From Nocardioides sp. JQ2195 (GTDB lineage Bacteria > Actinomycetota > Actinomycetes > Propionibacteriales > Nocardioidaceae), in contig NZ_CP050902.1 in NCBI RefSeq assembly GCF_012272695.1, forward strand, positions 2,418,001 to 2,482,000: a stretch of DNA of 64,000 nucleotides, written 5' to 3'. Under the pieces are notes generated by a model that was not told the DNA's origin, did not search any database, and was given only the letters and a program-made list of their open reading frames with translations. Each line of letters starts with the position of its first letter. Within the stretch, counting starts at the first letter, position 1. Shown one piece after another: positions 18,589 through 29,787 of the stretch. The translations under genes were made by a program, and so were the position numbers.

Positions 18589-19107
18589 ATGTTGATCGCA
18601 CTCGCAGACCGCTCCCCCGTCGTCCCCGACTCCGCGTGGGTGGCGCCCAACGCCACCCTCGTCGGCTCGGTCCACCTGGCCGAGGGGGCGTCCGTCTTCT
18701 ACGGTGCGGTGCTCCGCGCCGACAACGAGCCGATCACCATCGGCCCACGCTCCAACGTGCAGGACAACTGCGTCTTCCACGTCGACAAGGGCAAGCCCGT
18801 CACCCTCGGTGAGGGCGTGTCGGTCGGCCACGGCGCGGTGGTCCACGGGGCCACGATCGGCGACCACGTGCTGGTCGGGATGGGCGCAACGGTGATGAAC
18901 GGCGCCGTCATCGGCGACGAGGTCCTCATCGCCGCCGGCGCACTGGTCACCGAAGGCATGGAGGTGCCGCCCCGGTCACTGGTCGCGGGAGTGCCCGGGA
19001 AGGTACGCCGGGAGCTCACCGCCGAGGAGGTCGAGCGGTTGCACGTCAACGCCGAGATCTACGAGGAGCACCGCGAGCTGCACCGAGGCGGCACGGTCGC
19101 GGGCTGA
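18589..19107 (+). CDS. gamma carbonic anhydrase family protein (left-handed beta-helix)
   Basis: The 172-residue protein is a hexapeptide-repeat left-handed beta-helix of the gamma carbonic anhydrase/PaaY group. Motifs include [20 protein letters not shown] and metal-ligand histidines in [18 protein letters not shown]. It ends with a helix containing [20 protein letters not shown]. Likely trimeric, cytoplasmic, zinc- or iron-dependent; actual CO2 hydration cannot be told from sequence. Confidence 0.92.
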   Translation: MLIALADRSPVVPDSAWVAPNATLVGSVHLAEGASVFYGAVLRADNEPITIGPRSNVQDNCVFHVDKGKPVTLGEGVSVGHGAVVHGATIGDHVLVGMGATVMNGAVIGDEVLIAAGALVTEGMEVPPRSLVAGVPGKVRRELTAEEVERLHVNAEIYEEHRELHRGGTVAG

Positions 19108-19139
19108 TCCCGCTCGCCGCCGGGACGTGGGCGGACGAC

Positions 19140-19177
19140 GTGCACCCGGTGGCACCACCAGGAGTCACCGGGTGCAC
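19140..19177. terminator. hairpin between convergent genes
   Basis: GTGCACCCGGTG (19140-19151) pairs perfectly with CACCGGGTGCAC (19166-19177) across a 14-nt loop. It sits between two converging genes and could end both transcripts, although no T-tract is present. Confidence 0.65.
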
Positions 19178-19193
19178 CTGCTCGAGCCGCGGC

Positions 19194-19547
19194 TCAGGGA
19201 ATCTCGGGCGGCGGGCTGGCCAGGAAGCCGGTGTGTCCATTGCAGGAGTCGCCCGGCTGGGAGCCCGACGCCTTGAGGTCCTGCACGGTCGCACCCGCAT
19301 CCCGTTCCGCCTGCTGCACGTGGCCCCAGTTCTGCGGAGGCGCCTGACCGGGTCCGGGGAATCCTGCACCGTCGCCGTCCTCCAGGCCGGAGAACGCGCA
19401 GATGGAGTTGGCATGGGCCGAACCCAGGCCTTGCCCGCCCTCGGGCTGACCGTTGCCGTTGACCTCGCCTGCCGTGGCAGGTCCGGAGGAGAGGATCAGC
19501 GCCGCACCTGCGGCTGCTGTCGTGACCAGAATTGTTCTGATGCGCAT
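19194..19547 (-). CDS. small secreted protein of unknown function
   Basis: A 117-residue protein with a signal peptide (MRIRT, hydrophobic core, cleavage near PATAG) and a short Gly/Pro/Asn-rich mature region containing ICAFSGLEDG and a pair of cysteines. AAGGA lies 6 nt before the ATG at 19547, which is preferred over upstream starts. Similar short exported proteins occur widely in actinobacteria without known role. Confidence 0.8.
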   Translation of the reverse strand: MRIRTILVTTAAAGAALILSSGPATAGEVNGNGQPEGGQGLGSAHANSICAFSGLEDGDGAGFPGPGQAPPQNWGHVQQAERDAGATVQDLKASGSQPGDSCNGHTGFLASPPPEIP

Positions 19548-19977
19548 GACGTTCCTTTCCATGAGTGACCGAGAGGGTCCGCCCGGGCGGGCGGACAAGC
19601 CCCATCATTCGCGCCGGTGCGGCGCTGCGCATCGTCGATCGGGGTGACATTCGCTCTACCCCCGAAGCACCCCCGAAGAGCCCCCGAAGAGCCGCCGAAG
19701 AGCTCCCGAAGCCGCAGATCCGTGCAGAGTGCCGGCGGCGGGTGGAGACCGGCGACCCGAGGGTGGTTGATCAGGGGATCGGCCACGGGCGCCCAGCATC
19801 GCTCACCGCCGCGGCTCGCAGGGGCTCAGCGGATTGCCCAGGATTCAGTCCCGGCCGAACGGGTACCGGCAGCCCACGACCACGACCAGAAGGGTGCCGG
19901 ATGGACGGCCGGGAGCGCAGGACACGTGTGGGATCCACGCTGGTCCGGGACGACGGACCCTCCAGGAGCCGGGAACG
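19548..19977. other. 430-bp non-coding gap upstream of the polyketide cluster
   Basis: It separates the secreted-protein gene from the UbiA gene on the other strand, so it should hold both promoters. The visible structure is an 11-bp tandem repeat (CCCCCGAAGAG type, about five copies) at 19659-19712. No convincing gene, operator or riboswitch was found. Open frames crossing it lack ribosome sites and domain matches. Confidence 0.55.
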
Positions 19978-20811
19978 GTGAGGACTCCACAGGTCACGCG
20001 TCGGCCCACCGTGCTGCTCTCGCTCGTCCGAGCCGCCCACTTCGGCCCCTCGGTCGCCGTCACCGTCGTCGTGGCGCTGCTGGCCGTTGCCCTCGACCTG
20101 TCCGCGTATGAGGGCCTCGTCGTCACTGCCGCGGTCTTCACCGGCCAGCTGACGATCGGCTGGGGCAACGACCTGCTCGACGCCGATCGCGATCGCGCGG
20201 TCGGCCGAGGTGACAAGCCGTTGGCGAGCCGCGACCTGGCACCGTCCTTCGTGCTGCGTTGCCTGCTCATTGTCGGTGTCGCCTGTGTCGTGCTGTCGTT
20301 GATGGTTGGCTGGCGCAGCGGGATGACGCACGTGGTCCTCGGTGTCCTGTCCGGCCACCTCTACAACCTGTACCTGAAGGCGTCACCCTGGTCCTGGCTT
20401 CCCTACGCCGTGGCGTTCGGCTCGCTGCCCGCCGTCGTCTCTCTCGCGGGCCACCCGTCCGAGCTGCCCCCGGCGTGGATGGTCACCACTGCGGCCGCAC
20501 TAGGGGTGGCCGCGCACTTCCTCAACACGCTGCCCGACCTCGAGGACGACGTGGCCACCGGCGTACGCGGGCTTCCGCACCGGTTGGGCGCCGTCCGCTG
20601 CCGACTCATCGCCACGGCGCTGCTGATCCTCGCCACGGCGGTCGCGGTCCTCGGCCCTGCCGGGGCACCGGCCCCGTGGGCCTGGACCACGCTCGTCGTC
20701 GTGGTTGCCATCGCCAGCATCGCGCTGTTCGGTCGCGGCAAGGCACCCTTCTACGCAACCGTCACGATCGCGCTGGTCGACGTCGTGCTGCTGGTGGCGG
20801 TGGCCCGATGA
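19978..20811 (+). CDS. UbiA family prenyltransferase
   Basis: This 277-residue integral membrane protein has about eight hydrophobic segments and both Asp-rich motifs of UbiA enzymes: GNDLLDADRDRAVGR (first, N-D-x-x-D-x-x-x-D) and NTLPDLEDDVATG (second). It would attach an isoprenoid diphosphate to an aromatic or quinone-like acceptor in the membrane, here probably the product of the type III PKS. The GTG at 19978 is the best start. The stop overlaps the next gene (ATGA), beginning a six-gene coupled operon. Confidence 0.9.
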   Translation: MRTPQVTRRPTVLLSLVRAAHFGPSVAVTVVVALLAVALDLSAYEGLVVTAAVFTGQLTIGWGNDLLDADRDRAVGRGDKPLASRDLAPSFVLRCLLIVGVACVVLSLMVGWRSGMTHVVLGVLSGHLYNLYLKASPWSWLPYAVAFGSLPAVVSLAGHPSELPPAWMVTTAAALGVAAHFLNTLPDLEDDVATGVRGLPHRLGAVRCRLIATALLILATAVAVLGPAGAPAPWAWTTLVVVVAIASIALFGRGKAPFYATVTIALVDVVLLVAVAR

Positions 20812-21995
20812 CGGCCTGGGACCTGGCGGTCGTGGGGGCGGGTCCGGCTGGCGCGGCCACGGCGCTCGGAGCGCTGCGCGTCAACCCGGCCCTCCGCGTG
20901 GCGTTGCTCGACCGCGCTGATTTCCCCCGCGACAAGTCCTGTGGCGACGGGATCGCCCCGCAGGTCATCGATCTCCTCGACGAGGCCGGCGTCAGCGGGA
21001 TCGTCAACGACCGGGTGCCGGTCCCCCGGCTTCGACTCGATCGCGGCTCGTTCGGCGTCGACCGGAAGATGACGCGGCCGACGTGGGTGGTCCCCCGGAC
21101 AGTCTTCGACCAACGGCTGGTCCGGGCCGCGCAGACCGCCGGCGCGACACTGGTGCGGCACAGGGTCCGCAGGCTTGTCCAAGGGTCCACGCTCATCCTC
21201 GACGACGAGGTGGAGGCGCGCACGCTCGTCGGCGCGGACGGCGCGCACTCCGTGATCCGTCGGGCGCTCGGTCTGGACCCGGGGCCGATGGCGGTCGCGA
21301 TCCGTGGCTACTCCCCCACTCCTGCGAGCCGGTCGGGTCAACAGGTCATCGTCTTCGACACTGCGCGGCAGCCGGCCTACGCCTGGTCCTTCGACCGCGG
21401 CGACGGCCTGTCGAACGTCGGCTACGGCGAGCTGCTCGACCACCGGCGCGACGGCCCTACCAGGGCCCAGATGCTGGAGAGGCTCGACACCCTGTTGCCG
21501 GGCGCGACCGACGGCGGCACCGACTGGAAGGGGCACCAGCTCCCACTGTCGACGGGACGCTGGCGCCCGCCCGCGGGGCGGGTGATGCTGGTCGGCGACG
21601 CCGCCGGACTGGTGAACCCGATGACCGGCGAGGGCATCTACTACGCCGTGGCCACCGGGCTCGCTGCCGGGCGGGCGGCTGCTCGAGCGTTGGCGGCGGG
21701 CGACCCGACGACCGCCGGCGCGCGCTGTGCCAGTGCCATCCAGCCGCTGCTCGGGGGCCATCTGCGTCACGTCGCGGTGGCTGCATGGCTGTGTCGGCAC
21801 GGCAGCGTGATCGACGCCGGCCTGCGCGCCTCCGCCGTCGACCAACGCGTCTTCGACGACCTGGTCGAGCTCGGACTGGCCAACGGCCGCATCACGACGG
21901 CCATGGCGCGCGGCCTCGTCCGCGAGCTGGCCGGCGCCAGCCGGAGCCGGGGTCTCCGGCGACGCCGCAACGACACCGAGGAGAGTCCCGCATGA
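20808..21995 (+). CDS. geranylgeranyl reductase-like FAD-dependent oxidoreductase
   Basis: The 395-residue protein has the Rossmann FAD motif VVGAGPAGAATALGAL at the start, CGDGIAPQVIDLL near residue 46, and VMLVGDAAGLVNPMTGEGIYYA near residue 265. These identify the geranylgeranyl reductase/PHBH-like family, which either saturates isoprenoid chains or hydroxylates aromatic rings. With UbiA before it and Idi in the same operon, reduction of the prenyl group is likely, but ring hydroxylation is possible. It overlaps its neighbours by ATGA on both sides. Confidence 0.88.
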   Translation: MTAWDLAVVGAGPAGAATALGALRVNPALRVALLDRADFPRDKSCGDGIAPQVIDLLDEAGVSGIVNDRVPVPRLRLDRGSFGVDRKMTRPTWVVPRTVFDQRLVRAAQTAGATLVRHRVRRLVQGSTLILDDEVEARTLVGADGAHSVIRRALGLDPGPMAVAIRGYSPTPASRSGQQVIVFDTARQPAYAWSFDRGDGLSNVGYGELLDHRRDGPTRAQMLERLDTLLPGATDGGTDWKGHQLPLSTGRWRPPAGRVMLVGDAAGLVNPMTGEGIYYAVATGLAAGRAAARALAAGDPTTAGARCASAIQPLLGGHLRHVAVAAWLCRHGSVIDAGLRASAVDQRVFDDLVELGLANGRITTAMARGLVRELAGASRSRGLRRRRNDTEESPA

Positions 21996-23080
21996 GAATC
22001 CTGAGCGTCCGGGGGGCCCTGCCCGAGCACCGCTACAGCCAGGCGGAGATCACCCACGCCTTCACGCACACGATGCTGCGCGTCGCCGTCGACGAGAGGG
22101 TCGTCCAACGCCTTCACCGCAACGCCGGAGTCGAGTCGCGTCATCTGGCCCTGCCGCTGGAGAAGTATGGCGAGCTGGCCGACTTCACGGAGTCCAACGA
22201 CGCATTCATCGACGCCGGGGTCGAGCTCGGCGCCCGCGCCGTCACCGACGCGCTGAAGGCCGTCGGGCTCACCCCGCAGGACGTCGACCTCATCATCTCC
22301 GCGACCGTCACCGGCCTCGCGGTCCCCTCGCTCGACGCCCGCGTCGCCTCCCTGACCGGGATGCGTCCCGACGTGATCCGGATGCCACTGGTCGGGTTGG
22401 GTTGCGTCGCCGGTGCCGCCGGAGTCGCACGACTGCACGACCACCTCGCCGGCCATCGCGACAGCGTGGCCGTGCTGATGGCCGTCGAGCTGTGTTCCCT
22501 GACCCTTCAGCGTGACGACCCCTCGGTGCCGAACCTGGTCGCGAGTGGGCTGTTCGGTGACGGCGCAGCGGCCGTGGTCGCCGTCGGTGCCGACCGCGCC
22601 GAGCAGATCGATGAGGTCCCCGGCGCGCCCCAGCCGGAGGTGCTGCGCTGCCGGAGCCGGCTCTACCCCGACTCCGAGCGGATGATGGGCTGGGACGTCG
22701 GCACGACCGGCTTGAAGATCGTGCTGGACAGCGACGTGCCCGCGATCGTCAACCAGTACGTCGGCGAGGACGTGCGCACCTTCCTCCGGGACTGCGGCCT
22801 GACGCAGGACGACATCGAGTGGTACGTCGCGCACCCGGGCGGACCGAAGGTCCTCGAGGCCATGCAGGAGACCCTCGGCGTGGACAGGGAGGCACTGCAG
22901 GTGACCTGGGACTCCCTGGCCCGGATCGGCAACCTGTCCTCGGCGTCGGTGCTTCACGTGCTTGCCGACACCCTCGCCGAGCGGCCACCCACGCCGGGCT
23001 CCTACGGGCTGATGCTCGCCATGGGCCCCGGATTCTGCTCCGAGCTCGTGCTGCTCCGGGCACCGGAGTCGGCCAGATGA
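21992..23080 (+). CDS. type III polyketide synthase
   Basis: The 362-residue chalcone synthase-like enzyme keeps the catalytic triad: Cys138 in GLGCVAGAAG, a His in YVAHPGGPKVLEAM and an Asn in RIGNLSSASV. It condenses an acyl-CoA starter with malonyl-CoA units to an alkylresorcinol, alkylpyrone or related phenol. The chain length cannot be read from the sequence. The neighbours are equivalent to the methyltransferase and flavin hydroxylase that convert alkylresorcinols to quinones in the Streptomyces griseus srs operon, with added prenylation genes. Confidence 0.93.
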   Translation: MRILSVRGALPEHRYSQAEITHAFTHTMLRVAVDERVVQRLHRNAGVESRHLALPLEKYGELADFTESNDAFIDAGVELGARAVTDALKAVGLTPQDVDLIISATVTGLAVPSLDARVASLTGMRPDVIRMPLVGLGCVAGAAGVARLHDHLAGHRDSVAVLMAVELCSLTLQRDDPSVPNLVASGLFGDGAAAVVAVGADRAEQIDEVPGAPQPEVLRCRSRLYPDSERMMGWDVGTTGLKIVLDSDVPAIVNQYVGEDVRTFLRDCGLTQDDIEWYVAHPGGPKVLEAMQETLGVDREALQVTWDSLARIGNLSSASVLHVLADTLAERPPTPGSYGLMLAMGPGFCSELVLLRAPESAR

Positions 23081-23628
23081 CCTGGTTCACCGTGCTGATC
23101 GCCGTCGTCGGGCTCGAACGGCTCGCCGAGCTGGTGGTGTCGAAGCGCAATGCCGCGTGGAGCTTCGCACGCGGTGGCGTGGAGTCCGGACAACGGCACT
23201 ACCTGGTGATGGTCGTGCTGCACACGGCCCTGCTGGTGGGCGCCCTGATCGAGGTGTGGTTGCGCCGACCTGCGTTCCTCCCCGTCCTCGGTTGGCTGAT
23301 GCTTGCGCTGGTGCTGGCCGCCCAAGGTCTCCGTTGGTGGTGCATCACCACGTTGGGTCGCCAGTGGAACACCCGGGTCATCGTCGTGCCGGGGCTGCCG
23401 CGCGTCACGGGTGGTCCCTACCGCTTCATCTCCCACCCCAACTACGTCGCTGTCGTCATCGAGGGCCTTGCCCTGCCGCTCGTCCACTCCGCCTGGATCA
23501 CCGCGCTGGTGTTCACCCTCTGCAACGCGGTGCTGCTGTGGGTGCGGATCCGGGTCGAGAACCGGGCGCTGGACTCCTTGCCCGTGGCCGCTTCCGGCGT
23601 ACTGCCCGACGCACGGGTGAGACCATGA
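23077..23628 (+). CDS. isoprenylcysteine carboxyl methyltransferase-like membrane methyltransferase
   Basis: This 183-residue protein has four or five hydrophobic segments and the ICMT C-terminal signature GGPYRFISHPNYVAVVIEG followed by RIRVENRAL, used for SAM and acceptor binding. In bacterial type III PKS operons such proteins O-methylate phenolic lipids rather than protein cysteines (SrsB is the known example). The overlap with the PKS stop (ATGA) supports that role. Confidence 0.88.
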   Translation: MTWFTVLIAVVGLERLAELVVSKRNAAWSFARGGVESGQRHYLVMVVLHTALLVGALIEVWLRRPAFLPVLGWLMLALVLAAQGLRWWCITTLGRQWNTRVIVVPGLPRVTGGPYRFISHPNYVAVVIEGLALPLVHSAWITALVFTLCNAVLLWVRIRVENRALDSLPVAASGVLPDARVRP

Positions 23629-24650
23629 GGGACCTCCTGGCGATCGGTGGCGGTCCCGCCGGGCTGGCCAGTGCCCTGTATGCCGCACGCGCCGGTCTCG
23701 ACGTGACGGTGTGGGACAAGCGCGCCGGCACCATCGACAAGGCCTGCGGCGAGGGGCTGATGCCCGGTGCCGTCTCCGCGCTCGCGGGCATCGGGATCGA
23801 GCCGACCGGTGAGGACCTCGTCGGGATCCGCTACCTTGCCGGGAACCGCTCGGTCGAGGCGCCGTTCCGCAGTGGGCTCGGTCGCGGCGTCCGACGCACC
23901 ACCCTGCACTCTGCGATGCGGTCAGCGGTCGTGGCCGCCGGCGCATCACTGGAACAGCGATGTGCCGAGCACATCCGGGCGGAATCCGACGGCGTCGAGG
24001 TGGACGGGCAGCACTTCCGCCACGTCGTGGCCGCCGACGGACTCCACTCTCCTGCTCGGCGCCTGCTCGGACTGGAGGGCCGAGCATCGCCTCGACGACG
24101 CTTCGGGCTGCGCAGGCACTACCGGGTCGTGCCGTGGACGTCATTCGTCGAGGTGCACTGGGCCGACTCGGCCGAGGCCTATGTCACCCCCGTCGCCGAC
24201 GGCGTGGTCGGTGTTGCCCTGTTGACCTCCTCCCGAGGCTCGTTCGAGGACCACCTGATGCGATTCGGACCGTTGCGGGCCCGACTGCGCGATGCCGCGC
24301 CGATCGGTGACGTCCTCGGGGCGGGGCCGCTCCGGCAGCGGGCCCGACGACGGGTCGCCGGCCGGGTGCTGCTCGTCGGGGACGCAGGTGGATACGTCGA
24401 CGCCCTCACCGGCGAAGGCGTGGCCATGGCCCTGGCCCAGGCTCGAGCGGCCGTTGCCGCGATCGTGGACAATGACCCGATGCGCTATGAGAACGAGTGG
24501 CACGACATCACGCGGCGCTACCGCCTGCTCACCGCCTCGCTGCTGGGCGCCACCCGGTTCACTCCGCTTCGTCGGGCGCTGGTCCCGACGGCGGAGCGGC
24601 TGCCGGGAGTGTTCTCGGCGGCGGTCAACGCCTTGGCGAGGCCGGCATGA
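23625..24650 (+). CDS. FAD-dependent monooxygenase/oxidoreductase
   Basis: The 341-residue flavoprotein has an N-terminal GGGPAGLASALYAARAG dinucleotide fold, KACGEGLMPGAVSAL, and RVLLVGDAGGYVDALTGEG near residue 250. It is a PHBH-type hydroxylase or a second geranylgeranyl reductase-like enzyme. By comparison with SrsC of the alkylquinone pathway it may hydroxylate the resorcinol ring so that it oxidises to a quinone; this is inferred. It overlaps both neighbours by ATGA. Confidence 0.86.
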   Translation: MRDLLAIGGGPAGLASALYAARAGLDVTVWDKRAGTIDKACGEGLMPGAVSALAGIGIEPTGEDLVGIRYLAGNRSVEAPFRSGLGRGVRRTTLHSAMRSAVVAAGASLEQRCAEHIRAESDGVEVDGQHFRHVVAADGLHSPARRLLGLEGRASPRRRFGLRRHYRVVPWTSFVEVHWADSAEAYVTPVADGVVGVALLTSSRGSFEDHLMRFGPLRARLRDAAPIGDVLGAGPLRQRARRRVAGRVLLVGDAGGYVDALTGEGVAMALAQARAAVAAIVDNDPMRYENEWHDITRRYRLLTASLLGATRFTPLRRALVPTAERLPGVFSAAVNALARPA

Positions 24651-25233
24651 CCGCGGAGCTCGTCATCCTCGTCGATGAGGCGGGGAGAGCCATCGGCTCG
24701 GCCCCCAAGGCCACGGTGCACCACGCGCACACGCCGTTGCACCTTGCCTTCTCCTGTTATGTCTTCGACCGCGCCGGCCGGCTGCTGCTCACCCAACGGG
24801 CCCACGACAAGCCGACCTTCCCGGGCGTGTGGACCAACAGCTTCTGCGGCCACCCGTCACCGGGTGAGGACATCTTCGAGGCGGTCGAGCGCCGGGCCGG
24901 GCAGGAGCTCGGGCTCACCCTGGCAACACTCGATCTCGTCCTGCCGAGCTTCCGCTACGAGGCGACCGGGGCCAACGGGGTGCGCGAGAACGAGCTGTGC
25001 CCCGTCTTCACGGCGACGGCAACCTCCGCGGTCGCCCCCGACGCCTCCGAGGTGGCAGCGTCGCAGTGGATCACGTGGCCCCTCTTCCGTGACGAGGTGC
25101 TCGCCGGTGAACGCGACGTCTCGGTCTGGTGTGCCGCACAGGTCGCAGAACTCGCCGCGCGCGAGGCGGTCGATGGCCGGCTCACACCCTGCACCCGCGC
25201 AGAGCTGCCAGAGGCCGCTCGTCCGGAGGTTCA

Positions 25234-25237
<4 letters not shown>
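24647..25237 (+). CDS. idi: isopentenyl-diphosphate delta-isomerase (type I)
   Basis: A 196-residue Nudix-fold enzyme that interconverts IPP and DMAPP. It keeps the catalytic Cys in NSFCGHPSPGED, the metal-binding RENELCPVF with its catalytic Glu, and the AFSCYVFDRAGRLLLTQRA strand region. As the last gene of the cluster it probably supplies DMAPP for the prenyl donor used by UbiA. Its stop overlaps the glgX start (ATGA), an unexpected coupling to trehalose synthesis. Confidence 0.95.
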
Positions 25238-27446
<2,209 letters not shown>

Positions 27447-27450
<4 letters not shown>

Positions 27451-29723
27451 CCCGCGTCCCGCGGAACACCTACCGGCTCCAGGTCACCCCCGACTTCGAC
27501 CTGTACGCCGCGGCGAGCCGGCTGTCCTACCTCCACGCCCTCGGCATCGACTGGGTCTACCTCTCGCCGTTGCTCGCCTCCGAGCCCGGCAGCCAGCACG
27601 GCTATGACGTGGTGGCCTTCGACCACGTCGACGAGGAGCGTGGCGGTCCCGAGGGCCTGGCCGCTCTCTCCGCGGAGGCCCGGCGCCTCGGCATGGGAGT
27701 GCTCGTCGACATCGTGCCCAACCACGTCGGGGTGGCCACCCCGACCGAGGACCCGTGGTGGTGGGACGTCCTGCGACTGGGCCGCGAGTCCGAGCACGCG
27801 AGTGCCTTCGACGTCGACTGGGCCGCGGGCGACGGGCGCATCCTGATCCCGGTGGTCGGGGACGACGACGAGGCCTCGATCCGCATCCAGGACGGCGAGG
27901 TGCGCTACCACGACCAGCGCTTCCCGCTGGCTCCCGGGACCAGCACGCTGGAGGAGCAGCACTACGAGCTGGTCAGCTGGCGGGCCGCGGACGACGACCT
28001 CAACTACCGGCGCTTCTTCGCGGTCAACACCCTGGCCGCGGTGCGGGTCGAGGACCCCGAGGTCTTCGCCGAGACCCATGTCGAGATCCGTCGCTGGTTC
28101 GACCAGGGGCTGGTCGACGGCCTGCGCGTCGACCACCCCGACGGCCTGCGCGACCCCAAGCGCTACCTCGACGACCTGGCCGCCCTCACCGGAGGCGCCC
28201 ACGTCCTGGTCGAGAAGATCCTGGAGCCCGGCGAGTCCCTGCCGACGTCGTGGGCGACCGCCGGCACCACCGGCTACGAGGTGCTCGCCCTGGTCGACCG
28301 GGTGCTCACCGACCCAGCCGGCGAGGCCCCGCTGACCCGGCTGGAGGACCGGCTCCGGGGTGAGCCGGTCGACTGGGCCCGCATGGTCCACGACAACAAG
28401 CGCGCCGTCGCCGACGGGATCCTGCACGCCGAGGTCAAGCGCATCACTCGCGAGCTCCAGCGCCTCATGGACGGCGCCCCGGGCTCGGTGACGGAGGCGG
28501 AGGTCGAGGACGCCGTCGCCGAGCTGCTGGCCTGCTTCCCCGTCTACCGCTCCTACCTGCCCGAGGGACGAGCTCACCTCGACGAGGCGTTCGCCGCAGC
28601 CCGCGCCCACCGGAAGGACCTGGCAGCGGCGTACGACGCCCTCGAGCCGGTGCTCTCCGACCCGTGGACCGCGCCGGCGCGGCGCTTCCAGCAGACCTCG
28701 GGAATGGTGATGGCCAAGGGGGTCGAGGACTGCTCGTTCTATCGCTGGTCCCGGCTGACCTCGCTCAACGAGGTGGGCGCCGACCCCTCCGTCTTCGCCG
28801 TCGCGCCCGCTGCCTTCCACGACGCGATGGCCCTGCGCCAGCGCGAGTGGCCGCACGCGATGACGACCACCTCGACCCACGACACCAAGCGTGGTGAGGA
28901 CGTGCGGGCCCGCATCGCCGTGCTGTCCGAGCTGCCCGACGTGTGGGAGGCCGCTCTCGACGAGCTGCTCCGGCTCGTCCCGGTGCCCGATCCCGCCTTC
29001 GGGTCCTTGCTGTGGCAGGCGGTCCTGGGCGTCTGGACTCCGGACCACCTGCCCGACCTGCCCGAGCGTCTCCACGGCTATGCGGAGAAGGCGATGCGCG
29101 AGGCGGGAGACCACACGACGTGGACCGAGCCCGACGAGGAGTACGAAACGGCCGTGCACGCGGCCGTGCACGCGGTCTTCACCTCCCCCGAGGTGCAGCG
29201 GGTCCTCACCGACCTGTGCGCCCACATCGACGAGCCGGGCCGGAGCAACTCCCTGTCGCTCAAGCTGGTGGCGCTGACCGTTCCCGGGGTGCCCGACGTC
29301 TACCAGGGAAGCGAGCTCTGGGAGACGTCGCTGGTCGACCCGGACAACCGCCGCCCGGTCGACTTCGAGCACCGGGCGGCCGTGCTGGCCGGCACCGACT
29401 CCGACGACGCGGTGACCAAGCTGCACGTCACCTGCTCGGCGCTGACGCTGCGACGCGACCGACCCGAGCTGTTCACGACGTACGACGTCGTCCCCGCCCG
29501 CGGGCCGGCGGCCGAGCACGTGCTGTCCTTCGACCGGGGCGGAGCCATCACCGTGGCCACTCGCCTACCGGTCGGGCTCGGCACGGTCGGAGGCTGGGCC
29601 GACACCACGCTCGACCTCCCGCCCGGCACGTGGCACGACGTGCTCACCGGTCTCCGCGCCACCGGACGGCTCGACGACCTGCTGGCGGTGCACCCCGTGG
29701 CCCTGCTCGTGCGCGAGGACTGA
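27447..29723 (+). CDS. treY: malto-oligosyltrehalose synthase
   Basis: The 758-residue GH13 enzyme turns the reducing-end alpha-1,4 bond of maltodextrins into the alpha-1,1 bond of trehalose. It shows [16 protein letters not shown] at the N terminus, [39 protein letters not shown] (nucleophile Asp), VEKILEPGE (Glu) and [16 protein letters not shown] (His-Asp). The GTG start overlaps the glgX stop (GTGA). Length is normal. The stop at 29721-29723 lies inside a 42-bp duplication. Confidence 0.96.
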
Positions 29724-29787
29724 GCGACGTGACGACACGTGGCCATGCTCGTGCACGACGACTGAGCGACGTGACGACACGTGGTCC
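29704..29787. repeat. 42-bp tandem duplication spanning the treY stop and treZ start
   Basis: Positions 29704-29745 and 29746-29787 are about 90% identical. Each copy contains the end of treY with its TGA and a GTG followed by ACGACACGTGG, so treZ has two in-frame candidate starts 42 nt apart (29729 and 29771). Confidence 0.9.
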
